Part shown: positions 1-11,244 of the stretch, piece by piece
Numbering within the stretch: the first letter of the stretch is position 1
How the letters are laid out: every line of letters starts with the position of its first letter
From: Morella rubra
Lineage: Eukaryota; Streptophyta; Magnoliopsida; Fagales; Myricaceae
Direction of reading: 5' to 3'
DNA: 64,000 nt
Assembly (NCBI GenBank): GCA_003952965.2
Contig: CM025855.1
Span: 14,327,833-14,391,832, forward strand
Notes under the pieces: generated by a model
Seen by the model: the letters and a program-made list of their open reading frames with translations, nothing else
Database searches by the model: none
What the model was told of the DNA's origin: nothing
Program-made: the position numbers and the translations under genes

Positions 1-1962
1 TTACATAGGAACTGAGAGGACTGAGATGAAGCATTCTGTAAAAGCAATGATCTATGAGTACTGTAAATAGAGGGAAGGATTGAAAATCACGTGTCAAGTA
101 GATATTCCAATTTTTAATTCGTTTGAAAAATGGAAAAATGACAATGAGGTAATACCAATCATGATGTGTATTGAATCAATCTATGGATTAAGTAGCAGAT
201 ATTGTGGCAGTTCTAGAGTGTCTGGACAAAACCTAGTACACAACAGTACATGGATATGCAAAGCAGAGAAGATGGGGCAGCAGGTAAGAACTGAAGAGTC
301 TGAATATGTCTAACAATTCTATAAAAATTCCATGAAACCCACAACCAGCCAAAATACGTTCAGCAATTTTACATCTTCTCTTTTGCCGAACCATTTAATC
401 ACTAGTAAGAAATGCATCATATAGATTTAAGTGAGGGAAAAAAAACAGAGTTAATCAACACAACATAGGGACGGTTGCAGACATGTACACAAAGACAAGA
501 ATTACAAATGGTGACACGAACCTTCTGGACTGTTTGAGATATCACATCTAGAAGTTGAGATTGTGGAAAATAGACGAAAACTTTCTGCTACCCTTATTTC
601 CTGCAAAGGTCAGTAAATTATCCAATGTTAAGGCATTACAATTATTTATGCATTCAATTAAACCAAAATCAGAGTAGATGACACTCCATGTAGAACACTA
701 CATCATGCCACTTCAGCAATGGATGAGTAAAACAAAATAATTCCCATATAAGTTTCTTTTCTTTCTTTTTTTTTGATAAGCAAATCAATCTTATTAGAAA
801 AAGTGAAGACAGTACAAGGGACTATACCAAAATCATTAGTTCAAACAAGCAAGAAAACTAAGAAAATCAGCAAAGTGGCCATCTAACAACGCATCAGCCC
901 AACAGAAAAGAGAAAATAACATAGAACCCTGCAACTTGGCCAGGGACAAAGAACAACTATCAAAACATCTATTGTTCCGCTCCCTCCAAATAATCCACCA
1001 AATAATTCCCATATAAGTAAAAGCTCACCTGGACTGATGAGTCCATAGAAGTGCAACACTAGGAAACACACAAAAAAAAAAATGACAAAAGAAATTGGCT
1101 TACAGATTTGTATTCTTTTAATTCCAAGTAGGCCCTGATTACGTCCTTAGCACAGGCAGTAAGAAAGCAATGAACCTTTTGTAATCTAGAATCAACAAAA
1201 AAAAAAGGAGAAAAATAAAGTCCATCTTTCTTGCCCCAAGAGGAAAGGGGCAAAGAAAGAAAAGCTGCTATTTACTCAAAATCTTAAGCTGCCCCGTATA
1301 ATCAACACGACCTGCTGAAAGCAGCATCTTATGTTAGACAGACAAGAAATTTCACTATCGCAAAAAATATGAATCTTTTGTCCCTACAGGCGACAAATTC
1401 TGGATTCTAAGCCTGGATCATTTTATGCCTTCTAGAAGTAAATTCGAGACAGTAAGAAACTGCAACAGCTCCCTATTTTTTAAGCAATCCAAGACATACA
1501 TGAACAAGCAGAAAACTCAGGCAAGAATATCTAAGAAATAAGTACACAAATAAACTAAAAACTGGACAAATGCAAATAAATAAGATGAAATGAAGTAGTG
1601 CATCTAGCTAAGTGCATGTGAGATTAAGACTACCTCTATCTTGGAGCTATTAGTACTTAGTTTGCAATATTTTCGTCACCTTCAAAGTAATTCACTCACA
1701 GAAAAGTTTGACTCGTAATTCTGAAGGTAAATGTAACAACTGAAACATAAATTGCAATTAAAAAGAATCGCCCATAAACAGCAGCAAATAGACAACAGCT
1801 ACAATTACCAGGTCAAAATAAGATCTTAGTGGGGTACATAATATTACAACAATGTAATTCTTAAAATTTCTCAAGAGTGGGGTTAACACATCAATGTACA
1901 CAGGATAGCACTAAAAGATATCATTTTAAGAGAAGGGCATCAAAAAGGTGCAAAGTAATTAC
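1..1962 (-). other. Intron 8 of midasin gene (open to window edge)
   Basis: After the eighth midasin exon the minus strand enters an intron. I searched for the next expected part of the AAA1 module and found no exon matching it down to position 1, so this intron is at least 1.96 kb or the next exon is too diverged for me to see. The stretch is AT-rich and holds the truncated L1 element at 754-999. I see nothing else in it. Confidence 0.6.
754..999 (-). mobile_element. 5'-truncated L1-type LINE 3' end
   Basis: Read on the minus strand, the segment encodes the C-terminal tail typical of plant L1 reverse-transcriptase ORFs, with the zf-RVT-like string WWIIWRERNNRCF, a stop, a short 3' UTR and an A-rich tail (T-rich on plus at 754-774). 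It is flanked by a perfect 19-bp target-site duplication, AAATAATTCCCATATAAGT, at 735-753 and 1000-1018. Only the last 250 bp or so of the element were inserted. It lies in a midasin intron in the same orientation as the gene. Confidence 0.85.
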
Positions 1963-4900
1963 TTCCCCATGCCCATTTGAAAATGAGCTAGCACCTTCCA
2001 GTAACGGCAATAAGATGGATTGCACGTCGGATGGTGCTTTGTCAATATCCTCAAATACAACCCAAAACCCATTCTGAACAGCCTGTGGAAAACAAAGTTA
2101 GATTCTTAGAAACCGCACATACAGACACTAACACTAAAAAGTAGGACAGTAGTACTCCCACCATCCCATATTGTTGGTCCTCTATTCTACATTTAGATGC
2201 CCAAAAGCATTGTCCAAATTTCAAGTGAAACAATCTTAAGCATTCCCCTTTATTACCCAAAACATTTAAAACTGACCCTTAAAAAAACTCCCCCTTCATA
2301 TGTTGAATATTTAAAATAACAACATGGGACAAGGATATATAATTCCATCTATATATATCATCACAAACGTGAATTCTCTGTGAAGAAAACAAACCTGGGT
2401 AAGTGACCCCGGCTGCCATCTAAATTCACCAGGTTGCTCAGTACAAACGTAACTTCCCAACAATGTTTTACCATCAATTTGATCATCCATATGGATGAAC
2501 AGAACTGTGGAATAGTGTGTTTTTCGGAATTAGTTACAGAACATATTAGAAAACACCAAGAGATGCCACAACACAAGCACACGGGGAGTATACAAAGGTG
2601 AACAGAGAAAACCAAAAAAGAATTGACAGCTATAACTCAAAATCAGAAATTGAGAACATCTATAAATTCGATGAAATACATTGAAAAAATCAGATCAAGA
2701 GTGGAGAGAAAACCCACTTGACCTTGCGCCAGTAAAGAACAGAGGATTTGTTACCAATGTCAAAATTCACGATTCTCAAGGTTGCTATATCAATCATGAT
2801 TAATGACCAATGCGATAGAATATCCAACGACTAAAAGTTCTGTAGAAGTTCTTACAGAGTTTTAAATAGGCATCCACAAGACAAAAGAAGAGGAATAATA
2901 TTGATGTTACTAACACAATGTTTTGTGCTTGTACTTGTGTTTACAATGCAATATGCATGTCCATTATTGTCTCGAGGGTATAATTTATTACTTCATGTAT
3001 CAAAGTCAATCCAATTGCAATTTATTGTCATCTTCGTTGTAGCTCAGACATTTGTGTGTGCACCCATTAAGACAGTTTTTGTATTTAATATTTGAAACAT
3101 ATGAGCCGATTAACAAGTAGGTGATGTACAATGGAGTTTAATAGATTTTTTAAGGATTGTTGTATGTATATGATCATTATCAGGACTCCTACAAAAATAT
3201 AAGATCAACATCTGAAAGCTGAAGCATTTATAGATGTACTTAATCACTTCCTTGTCACATTCTGTTCAGCTGGTAGGAAAAACAATCATGAACATACTGT
3301 TGCTTCTCTGAAGTCCTTTCACCATTTCCAACTACACAAAGCATCCTCACTACATAGACCGACTGTGGTTAACAATGTAGCTTCAAAAAGTTCTTTACTT
3401 TTCTGTTCTTTTAAAACATCAAACCAAACAATGATGACATGTACCAAAGAACCAAATGTTTATGCATCCCACTATACAGGAGTGGCCACATCATGCAACT
3501 GAAACATAATAAGAGATGATTTAGCTAGGAGTGGTCATCATTAACAAATTAAATGACGCCACAAAGTCCAACATAACCAAAACAGCTCAATTAAACAAAC
3601 TGAATCGAGACAAACAAATGGTCAACCCAGGTTAAGTAAAAGGACAAACACCATATATTGTTAGGGTAGAGCATTCAAACCAAAAGCATGCAGGGACACC
3701 TAGTACTTAAACCTGTAGAAAATATTACACCTCACTAATATCAGACACTTTCTTTTACACTATCCAGACTACTTTCATAGGAACCATAAGCAGCCTAAAA
3801 TGAAAATCCAAAATTAAAATACAGAAATGAAATGAACCAGATTCAGAAGGTTAAACAAAACACAGATGAACAAAATCAAATGAAATTACAAACCAACTCG
3901 CCTAAAAATAATACTAAAAAAAAATTCTTTATGAAACCACTATAGTCAAAAGTTAGGACAACATCAGTAAACCAAAAAGGTAAGTGCATGAGGTGTTCAA
4001 ATAAACCAAAGAATAAGGGATAGAAAAATAACCGACATACCTTCATTCCCACTATCAAGGGTTAATTTGTTGATAAGAGCAGATTTCCCAGCACCAGCAG
4101 GACCATATAGAAGAACAGGCCACTTTTGACTGACGGCCAACACAACCATCTCAAAACTTTTCTTCACAGCTGATGTGGGAACGAACAAATTTCCAACAGA
4201 TTTAGGTCCCCTGAATATGAAAGAAAAAAAAAAGACTAAAAATAAATTTGCAAGCCAAAAGAACGATGGTGAAGCAGGTGAACAAACTATATAAGATAAT
4301 TTAGGTTGGAGCAAATACACGCTTGACAAGAAAGTAATAGATTGTTTATTCTGATATAACATGTCTACCATCTAGTAAGCCTTTTACTTTGAGTGGGCAG
4401 CTCAATCTCATGGAACCCTGACGAGGAAATTGCTGAAGAACAAAGGCCAGAAGACTGGAGACAATTCTCTTGGGTGAAATCAATGCTACTACTTGGAGAA
4501 CTCAACCTATTTTGTTCAGGTGACTGTATATACCAGCCAGCCTTCTCCAGTGATGTATCTAGACAGAACTCCTCCCACCTAAAAAAAATGGCAAAAGCAA
4601 GATGAATACAACTTATATGGCTCTGTAAATTATTAAAATTTCAATTTGACAAATAATGTTTTGCTCAAAGAGGTCAACAAAACCAACCGCAATAAACATG
4701 TAAATGCTGCTTCAGCTTCCATACTGAAGTCTACAGTTGGCCTGCAGCTCATTTTGAGAACAACTGATAGAATCTGTATCCCACACCATCTAATATCTGC
4801 AATAACAGAATCCTCATTTCCAAAACCTCTACTAGGGTCACAAGTGGAGGACTGCTTTACAAGGTCCAAGAAACATGACCAATCCCAAAGTTTAGAAAAG

Positions 4901-6773
4901 ATTTCTGAATTCAATAGAAGGAGACGGTAAGATGTACGAGCAGCCCGTAATACACAAGTTCCAACCTGGAAAACAAAATTGAACCCACATATCGTGAAAA
5001 AAGAAATCAAAGTGATGATTTTAAGAAGAGAAGAAACTGAAGAACAATTGGCCCTTGTGCTGCTCATAGAAACAAAGGAAGAATACTTGAAACAAAAATT
5101 TACAAATGTTCTGAATACCATCTAGGTTCATGTTTATTTAAAAGAAAATTGCTTGATGCAGCAAAGCACCTAAACAGGTCACATAGGACCAGTGAGCATT
5201 TCTCATCGAGTGCCCTAATGGGAAGTTAAAGAAGGAGAGCTGCCACGATGTATGAATTTATGAGGTTCCTTAAAAGAAAAATGAATGTAATGATAATGCA
5301 AACTAATACTAATTGTAATAGTAACAACAATAACAATAAACAAAATCAGTGGTAATATCTTAACAGAATGAAATAGCAAATATTTAGCAGATCAATATAC
5401 TAGCATTACCAAGTTGAGACGAAGAAATAGTCCACCACAGCATTACAAGGCAACATGTACTTAATCTACACAATCTAAATTTACCAGAGGAAGGAAAAAT
5501 CCTTCCTCAGGACTGCTACATTTCCTACTATAAAGTTCATCGATATAATGAGCTGGAAAAAAAAAAAAAAAAAAAAGACGACCATCAAGTCGAAGAAGGA
5601 CCTATAAGATTGCATCAAAAACTATCCTAACAGAAGATTATAAGAAAAAGCAACAAGAGTGAAGCATACCCAATCCCCTCCCCCAATCCTAATTATTTCA
5701 TACTTTGTTTGGTTTGGAGAGAGAAGAGATGAGAGATTCTGGATAGAACACTAACACTGATTCTTCTTGAGAAAGTTCAACTAGAAACCATTCACTCACC
5801 TTACCACACAGCTCAAAACTTTTTACTTCCATCAAAATCCGTTCAAAAGGAGGAGGAGCAAACTTGAAATAATCCAATATAGGCCTGCACAAAATACAAA
5901 GCATATAAACTTGTGGATAAAGCTCTTCCAGCTAAAATATCAAAAAAGAACCTTCACTAGCAACTTTGTAGGATATCCAAGAGAAGACTTTGAGGTAAAT
6001 GCACTTATACAAAACACCAGACCATTCAGAATTGATGTCTCATAATGCATAAATGAGATATAACCTGCCATTAACATACGAATAGGATGCTCTCTACATT
6101 TTTGCTTCTCAGAACTCTAATGCATGTAGAGGCCATAAAGAAGGAAAAAAATCATTTGACCCAGAGGTTAAAGAATTACACGATCAAGGAGAAAACAAGC
6201 CACGTAGTAATAGAATTGGCAATCATGATAAACACAAACATAAAACCTCGAATCAGCATGCCAGCTTACCCCAATAAAAAAGGAGCGAAATCAAGGGCCC
6301 GACAGGCAGCCAAACAAACAAACTCATGAAGATCTAACCCCCTGCCAGCTCGATTGTAGAGTTCAATTACGCTGGCAACTTCATTCAAAACTTCATCTTC
6401 TTCGACCTCTGCTAATGTATCATTCTCCTTGGACCTTAAATTGGGAACCATCCGGAGCAAGGCCACGGCTTTATCCACAATCTTTCGGGCTATGGGCCGA
6501 AAACATCCTATCAGAGGAATAGTATAATTTGGGTGCAGAAATACCTCTGCCATCACATTCACGACCTCCTCTTCTGTCAACACGTGTCCCTGCGCAAAAC
6601 CAGCACGTAAGAATTGAAACTCAAAGAACAAGCCCCTTGAAATTGGTACGTTCCATTGAATTGAATACCTTTTTTGCGAGGGAATCAATCTGTGGAAAAG
6701 ATAGAAGCTTTGGGCAACGACCAAGAAACCTTTCCAGAGCTGATTGAAGACCGAAGCTCCCATCCATGGTCAT
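1963..6773 (-). CDS. MDN1: Midasin (AAA ATPase), N-terminal exons 1-8, partial
   Basis: Midasin (Rea1/MDN1) is the giant dynein-like AAA+ ATPase that strips assembly factors from pre-60S ribosomes in the nucleolus and nucleoplasm. Eight minus-strand exons join in phase at GT-AG borders: 6773-6669, 6589-6270, 5884-5800, 4965-4688, 4578-4369, 4210-4041, 2504-2395, 2082-1963. They total 1,398 nt, 466 codons. The ATG at 6773 follows an in-frame TAA; a second ATG at 6767 is possible. Residues 1-330 form the N-terminal domain. Exon 6 carries the AAA1 P-loop GPAGAGKS (near residue 370), exon 7 VLFIHMDDQIDGK, and exon 8 the Walker B region VVFEDIDKAP. The family is about 5,400 residues long, so only some 9% of it is here; the rest lies beyond position 1. 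The exon 5/6 junction is the least certain border. No frameshift was seen. Confidence 0.93.
5560..5577. repeat. Poly(A) run in midasin intron 3
   Basis: An 18-base homopolymer of A lies within the intron between midasin exons 3 and 4. It is simple-sequence DNA with no further structure. Confidence 0.8.
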
Positions 6774-6846
6774 CTCTTACACACTCAGAATCTCCTGCCT
6801 CTAGTTCTCCCTGGTTCTCAAATCAAGAACGAAGCTTGAGAGGTTT

Positions 6847-6898
6847 CGGTTTTAAGGGTTTAAGGGATTTTAAGGGTTTAAGGGGTTTAGGGGTTATA
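6847..6898 (-). promoter_or_regulatory. Telo-box-like cluster upstream of midasin
   Basis: Read on the minus strand this stretch is a run of degenerate telomere-type units, with AAACCCTTAAAA and CCCCTAAACCCC variants, about 75-125 bp upstream of the midasin ATG. Telo boxes (AAACCCTA) are an established element of plant ribosomal-protein and ribosome-biogenesis promoters, which fits midasin. The copies here are imperfect, so they could instead be a decayed interstitial telomeric repeat. Confidence 0.6.
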
Positions 6899-7017
6899 TA
6901 GATAGATCCCTTCTCTCTTGTTCTCTACTCTCTAGGTTCAAAAAAGAAAGGTAACCGCCTGCTGGCTGCTGATATCAGGGCAGCTTAGCTCCCTACAAGT
7001 CCCGGGAAATATACTAG

Positions 7018-7137
7018 TGGGCTTGGACCAAACTATTCTACTACTACCCAATCACTTCCTTAACAAATGACCCAACTCATTTATGGGCCCAGCCCAGTGA
7101 CTATCTAATCAAGCCTTGCTGCCAGCAGTCCAGCCCA
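7018..7137. promoter_or_regulatory. Site II (TGGGCY) elements upstream of midasin
   Basis: TGGGCY motifs occur at 7018-7023 (plus), 7084-7096 (two overlapping copies readable on minus plus one on plus) and 7132-7137 (minus). They lie 245-365 bp upstream of the midasin start. Site II motifs, bound by TCP factors, commonly accompany telo boxes in plant ribosome-biogenesis promoters. The motifs are seen; promoter function is inferred. Confidence 0.5.
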
Positions 7138-8008
7138 CTACGCACAAGACTAACTCTAATTCCTACACCGACGCCTCCCTTTCACTACTCTTCCTTCCTA
7201 GGAATCGAGGCCCCCCTGTCCACGTGATATCTTTTCATCTCTTTTATTCCAGTGTTCCACTATTACCCTTCGTCTCCTTTGTGATCATGGCAGACGGATA
7301 TTTGTTCTCTCCCACCCAGCAGGAACACAGCTAGGGGCGAGAAACAAGAAAAGGGCAGACAAGTGCTTTTCTGAAAATTTTCTTGCCCCCTAGATGAGTT
7401 GGTCAGGGTACAATCGTTCAATTTAAGGATTCTGATTTGACTTTCGACGACAATAAATTTTGCGACTTAAATGATGCACGTAGTTATGGTCGTTGCACAT
7501 GTTGGGGGCTTGCCATGTCGTTAAACCCTTCCATGCAACTGGGGGCAAGTAGCTTGGTTTTGACGGACAAAAAAATTAGAATCAAGAATGCAAATCGACA
7601 GCGGGCATTATGCGTGTGAAAGGCACTCACTCATTTTCTGTCAGCTTTGACGAGCAAATCGACGAAAATCAAAGATTGAGATGTCCGATGTCACATAAAT
7701 ACTAGACGGAGATGCGAAAGTACCTCGACTTTAAATTCAAGAGTGCAAAATGTATTTTTTTTTGTTCTAAAGTGTTGCAAAATTATCTTCTTGAACAAAA
7801 TCATTTTTGGATCCAAAAAAAACCCTTTCGAGTTTACCAAAATGCCCTTTTCTTTCTTTCAATTACCAAAAATATAATTTTATTTAGATTTGCCAAAAAT
7901 GTCTATCAATTTGGCTCACCGCATGCTTTCCAATCTTACATATGCATAGTCAGTCAAGTTATAGAAAAGTTAAAACAGGTATAAGAACATCTGCATTACC
8001 CTTACAAC
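7138..8008. other. Intergenic, no gene recognised
   Basis: No coding exon, RNA gene or clear transposon end was recognised between the midasin promoter region and the viral insertion. The open frames here are short and show no family signature. Confidence 0.5.
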
Positions 8009-8024
8009 CGCCATATATATATAT
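8009..8024. repeat. Short (AT)n tract at left viral junction
   Basis: A CCATATATATATAT tract directly precedes the first base (8025) that matches viral sequence in the opposite arm. Endogenous caulimovirids of the Florendovirus type have been reported to sit in AT-dinucleotide-rich DNA, so this is a plausible integration site. Confidence 0.6.
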
Positions 8025-8992
8025 CAAGATCGATATAAAACTGCTTTCACTGTTTCCTTTGGTCACTATGAATGGAATGTTGTGCCCTTTGGATTAAAAA
8101 ATGCTACTTCTGAATTTCAAAAAATTATGAATGATATTTTTACGCCTATACTGATTTCGCTTTAGTTTATATTGATGATGTTCTTATTTTCTCTAAATCT
8201 TTAAAACAACATTGGTATCATTTAACAAAATTTCAAAAAATTATTGAAACAAATGGCTTAGTCGTATCTGCTCCTAAGATGAAATTATGTCAAACAACTA
8301 TTCGATTTTTAGGTCACAATATTACACGTGGCACTATTACTCCAATATCACGTGCTATTGAGTGTGTTGATAAATTTCCTAATAAAACTTTAGATAAACA
8401 ACATTTACAACGTTTTCTTGGCAGTCTTAATTACATTGGTGAATTTTATAAAGACTTACAGAAAATATGTAAACCATTGTTTAATCGTTTAAAAAAGAAT
8501 CCTTCTCCATGGACAGATCAACATACTGCTATTATTCAACAAATTAAAAAACATGTTAAAAAACTTCCATGTCTTGGCTTAGCATCCCCTCATGCCTTTA
8601 AAATTGTGGAAACTGATGCATCTGCATTAGGTTATGGTGGAATATTAAAACAGCGCATATCTGCATCTGCATCTGATAAACAACTTGTAAGATATCATTC
8701 ACATGCATGGAATCCTACACAACAAAAATATAGTACGGTTAAGCAAGAAGTTTTAGCAATTGTTCTTTGTAAAATTTCAAGATGATTTATTGAATCAAAA
8801 ATTTCTTATTCGTGTTGATTGTCAATCTGCCAAAGATATTCTCCTCAAAGATGTCAAAAATCTTGCTTCCAAACAGTTATTTGCTCGTTGGCAAGCACTC
8901 ATTTCTGCTTTCGATTTTGACATTGAACATATTAAAGGTACTCACAATTCTATTCCTGATTTCTTAACTGTGAATTTTTACAGGGAAAATGA
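8025..8992 (+). pseudogene. Viral reverse transcriptase/RNase H fragment (left arm)
   Basis: The fragment starts within the RT palm and runs through RNase H. The RT catalytic YIDD codons are at 8168-8179. RNase H signatures follow: TDAS near 8612, the glutamate of KQEVLAI near 8745, and VDCQSAKD near 8815. It lacks the RT N-terminus. It is broken by a one-base loss near 8151, a short deletion near 8768 and a one-base loss near 8969, each visible against the right arm. Its terminal TGA overlaps the ATG of the next ORF (ATGA at 8989-8992). It cannot yield a functional enzyme. Confidence 0.9.
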
Positions 8993-10287
8993 CTTCGTCT
9001 TCTTCTTCCAAAAATATCAAAACCACTCCCTCCGAAAGTAATTTTCCTCCTTTTATTCCTCCTGCTCCACCTTTTCGTGGTGCATCTCCTCGTCCTAGAC
9101 CCGGATCCATTCCGATGACTAATCAATTTACTGTTTTAGGTCAAATACCTCCAATATCAGGTCCTTATGTTCCTTCACCAACTCCTCCGATGACTTCTAC
9201 ATTCAGCCAAAAATTACAAGCATCCTCTTCATCAACTACTCCTGCTTTACCTTCAACCAATACAGTTATCCCAAAATTTTATGTGAGACATGAGTGTTAC
9301 ATTGAAGAACCATACAATACACTTGCTGATCCATATCAAGTTGCTTCACAAATATTACCTCATGGATGGAACTATGTTCCAAGGAATCCGATGTTTACCC
9401 AAGAATTTTATCAACACATTTTGCAAGATACTAAATCTGTTGAATTTGAACAAACTCCTTGCAAGCATGATCCTTCTAATGTTGGTTTTTCAAAATTCAC
9501 CATTCGAAGGATTATTACTCCAAAGGAATGGGGACAGCCATGGACTCTTCGAGCCCTGACTGAACCTTTTCGTCATTTGAAAAATATCACTTATTATGAT
9601 TATATTGACGCATGGACTTTTACTCTCTTTTTTTGAAAATAAAAACCATCGTCATACTTGGTTCATAAGATTTAAAGGTTTTCAATGCCCCAGCATTATG
9701 CCCCATTGGTTTCTCCAGTGGTGGGATCGATTTGGTGCCGATGAAAAATTACTACCTCCAGGATTAAAAACTGCATATGATGATTGGGCCAAAAATCTCA
9801 TGATACACCCAGCCTTGAAAAATATCCATCGATGAAAAACCCTGCCTGTTCAAATATCCCAATATTACTTCGCTTTTTCATCCAATTTAACCTTGTTCCC
9901 TAGATATTATTCTGGAATTTTACTTTTACCACAGATGACCAAAAAGCTAAAATTCTGTCCAAAAAATTCTTTGTCAAATGGTGGACCGTCTTTACCTGTG
10001 ATAATATCATTAATGCTATTTCCCAAGCAAAACTCCAGATAGCAAAGCACCCACAATTTCTTTCACAAAAAAGTCAAATTTAAGTAAAACTTGCTGCGGC
10101 TCAATCTCGAGATGATTATCATAAAGAACTGTTGGAATTACTATATCAACTATCAGATGATACTGCTGAAGATACTGCTACCTCTTTGCCTTCACAATTT
10201 GATGATAATATTCAAGAAGCTCAAGATCCGTATGATGCCTATAATATGGATCTTTCTATTGAAGACATTGACGCTCTGATGAAGTAA
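8989..10287 (+). pseudogene. Viral ORF downstream of RNase H (left arm), function unknown
   Basis: An ORF starts at 8989 with a Ser- and Pro-rich leader (MTSSSSSKN) and is open for 215 residues to 9636. It then shifts frame in a T-run near 9630. The continuation carries HTWFIRF and PHWFLQWWDRFG strings (9655-9740) and later an acidic tail ending at a TAA at 10285-10287. I recognise the WFLQWW-type block as recurrent in proteins of endogenous plant pararetroviruses but know no assigned role. The position after RNase H matches ORF2 of Florendovirus-like genomes. Further breaks lie near 9800-9900 and 10082. Confidence 0.75.
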
Positions 10288-10293
10288 AGCCAC

Positions 10294-10344
10294 TGACGAC
10301 AAGATGACGTAATCTTTGCTGATGACAACAGAAGAATGACGTAA
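10294..10344 (+). promoter_or_regulatory. as-1-like TGACG cluster in viral promoter (left arm)
   Basis: TGACG motifs occur at 10294-10298, 10305-10312 (TGACGTAA) and 10337-10344 (TGACGTAA), 145-195 bp upstream of the TATA box. Spaced TGACG motifs form the as-1 element of caulimovirus promoters, bound by TGA-type bZIP factors. A direct repeat TCACCGGTACTGT follows at 10368-10380 and 10388-10400. Confidence 0.6.
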
Positions 10345-10487
10345 TGATGACAAGATGACACTGTTCTTCACCGGTACTGTGCATTTATCACCGGTACTGT
10401 TTCATTCCTGTACGCTTTTTCCAAAAATACCCCTACTGTGTCAAAAAGCCAAGGATTTTGCCTGATATTTGTTCTCTTTCATTTTTC

Positions 10488-10495
10488 TATATAAA
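10488..10495 (+). promoter_or_regulatory. Viral TATA box (left arm)
   Basis: TATATAAA lies about 200 bp downstream of the last viral stop and about 510 bp upstream of the primer-binding site, the place where a pregenomic-RNA promoter is expected. It points in the plus direction, toward the movement-protein segment. Confidence 0.7.
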
Positions 10496-10950
10496 CCTCC
10501 TCAGTTCTCATTCTAAAACATCGATTCAAACCTTCAGACCTTCTCTCTCTAAGCTGACTCTCTCTCAAACATCTCAACTTTCTTTCTCAAACATATCAAC
10601 CTTCCTTTGTCCTTCATTATTCCTGCATCCCTGCAACCACAATATTATTCTGCAAGCTTCTGCACTTCTCACTTTTCCTTCCGTTTCAAATTGTAAGTGT
10701 GTATTGTTTTTCTACTCTTTCCTACAATATGAGTCAAGAACTTTCCATTGTAATTGTTATTACTCTATTGCTGAATCGTACTTGGAATATAATACAAGCA
10801 TGTTTATTTTTACATGTTCGTTATGGTTCATATATTGTACATTAATATACACACGACTTGGCTATTGAATATCATGATGAAACATTGTTTGAAGAATATG
10901 ATTCTGATTATTCCGACATATCCATGCACGAATCAAACATAAATGAAGAT

Positions 10951-11004
10951 GACAACAGTTGGGCGTGAATTTATGGTGACAACACTTGGGCGTGAATTTA
11001 TGGT
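10951..11004 (+). repeat. 27-bp tandem duplication abutting the primer site
   Basis: Two 27-bp copies lie at 10951-10977 and 10978-11004, differing at one base. Each ends in ATGGT, so the first copy also carries the first four bases of a primer-binding site. The right arm contains the same duplication (12944-12997), so it predates the rearrangement. Confidence 0.85.
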
Positions 11005-11014
11005 ATCAGAGCCA
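11001..11014 (+). other. tRNA-Met primer-binding site
   Basis: TGGTATCAGAGCCA is complementary to the 3' end of plant initiator tRNA-Met, the minus-strand primer used by Caulimoviridae and many plant LTR elements. It lies between the viral promoter and the movement-protein gene, its expected place. In the other arm the virus sequence stops after only two bases of this site. Confidence 0.88.
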
Positions 11015-11244
11015 ATCAGTAGCATCTTCATTATCATTTTCTTTTCTACTATTACTCCTCCCTACGTATTTCTACGATACTTTTGCTCCTCTAAGTGTTC
11101 GGTTTATATTATAGTTATTGTCTTTTGCTATTATTATTTCAAGCGTTGGACTTCACCTGAACGTTGGATTAGCTGTGAAAAGGCCGGACCCGGTTGGTGC
11201 GACCCGTTTGTAGTTAATTGCAAAAGCATACTATAATTAAACAG

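Larger units (their letters stand above)
8025..11002 (+). repeat. Left arm of viral inverted repeat
   Basis: This 2,978-bp arm matches the reverse complement of 12944-15921 nearly base for base. Differences are scattered single substitutions and small indels, for example a few bases missing near 8768 and one base missing near 8151 and near 8969. The arm begins inside the RT gene and ends two bases into the primer-binding site. Confidence 0.93.
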
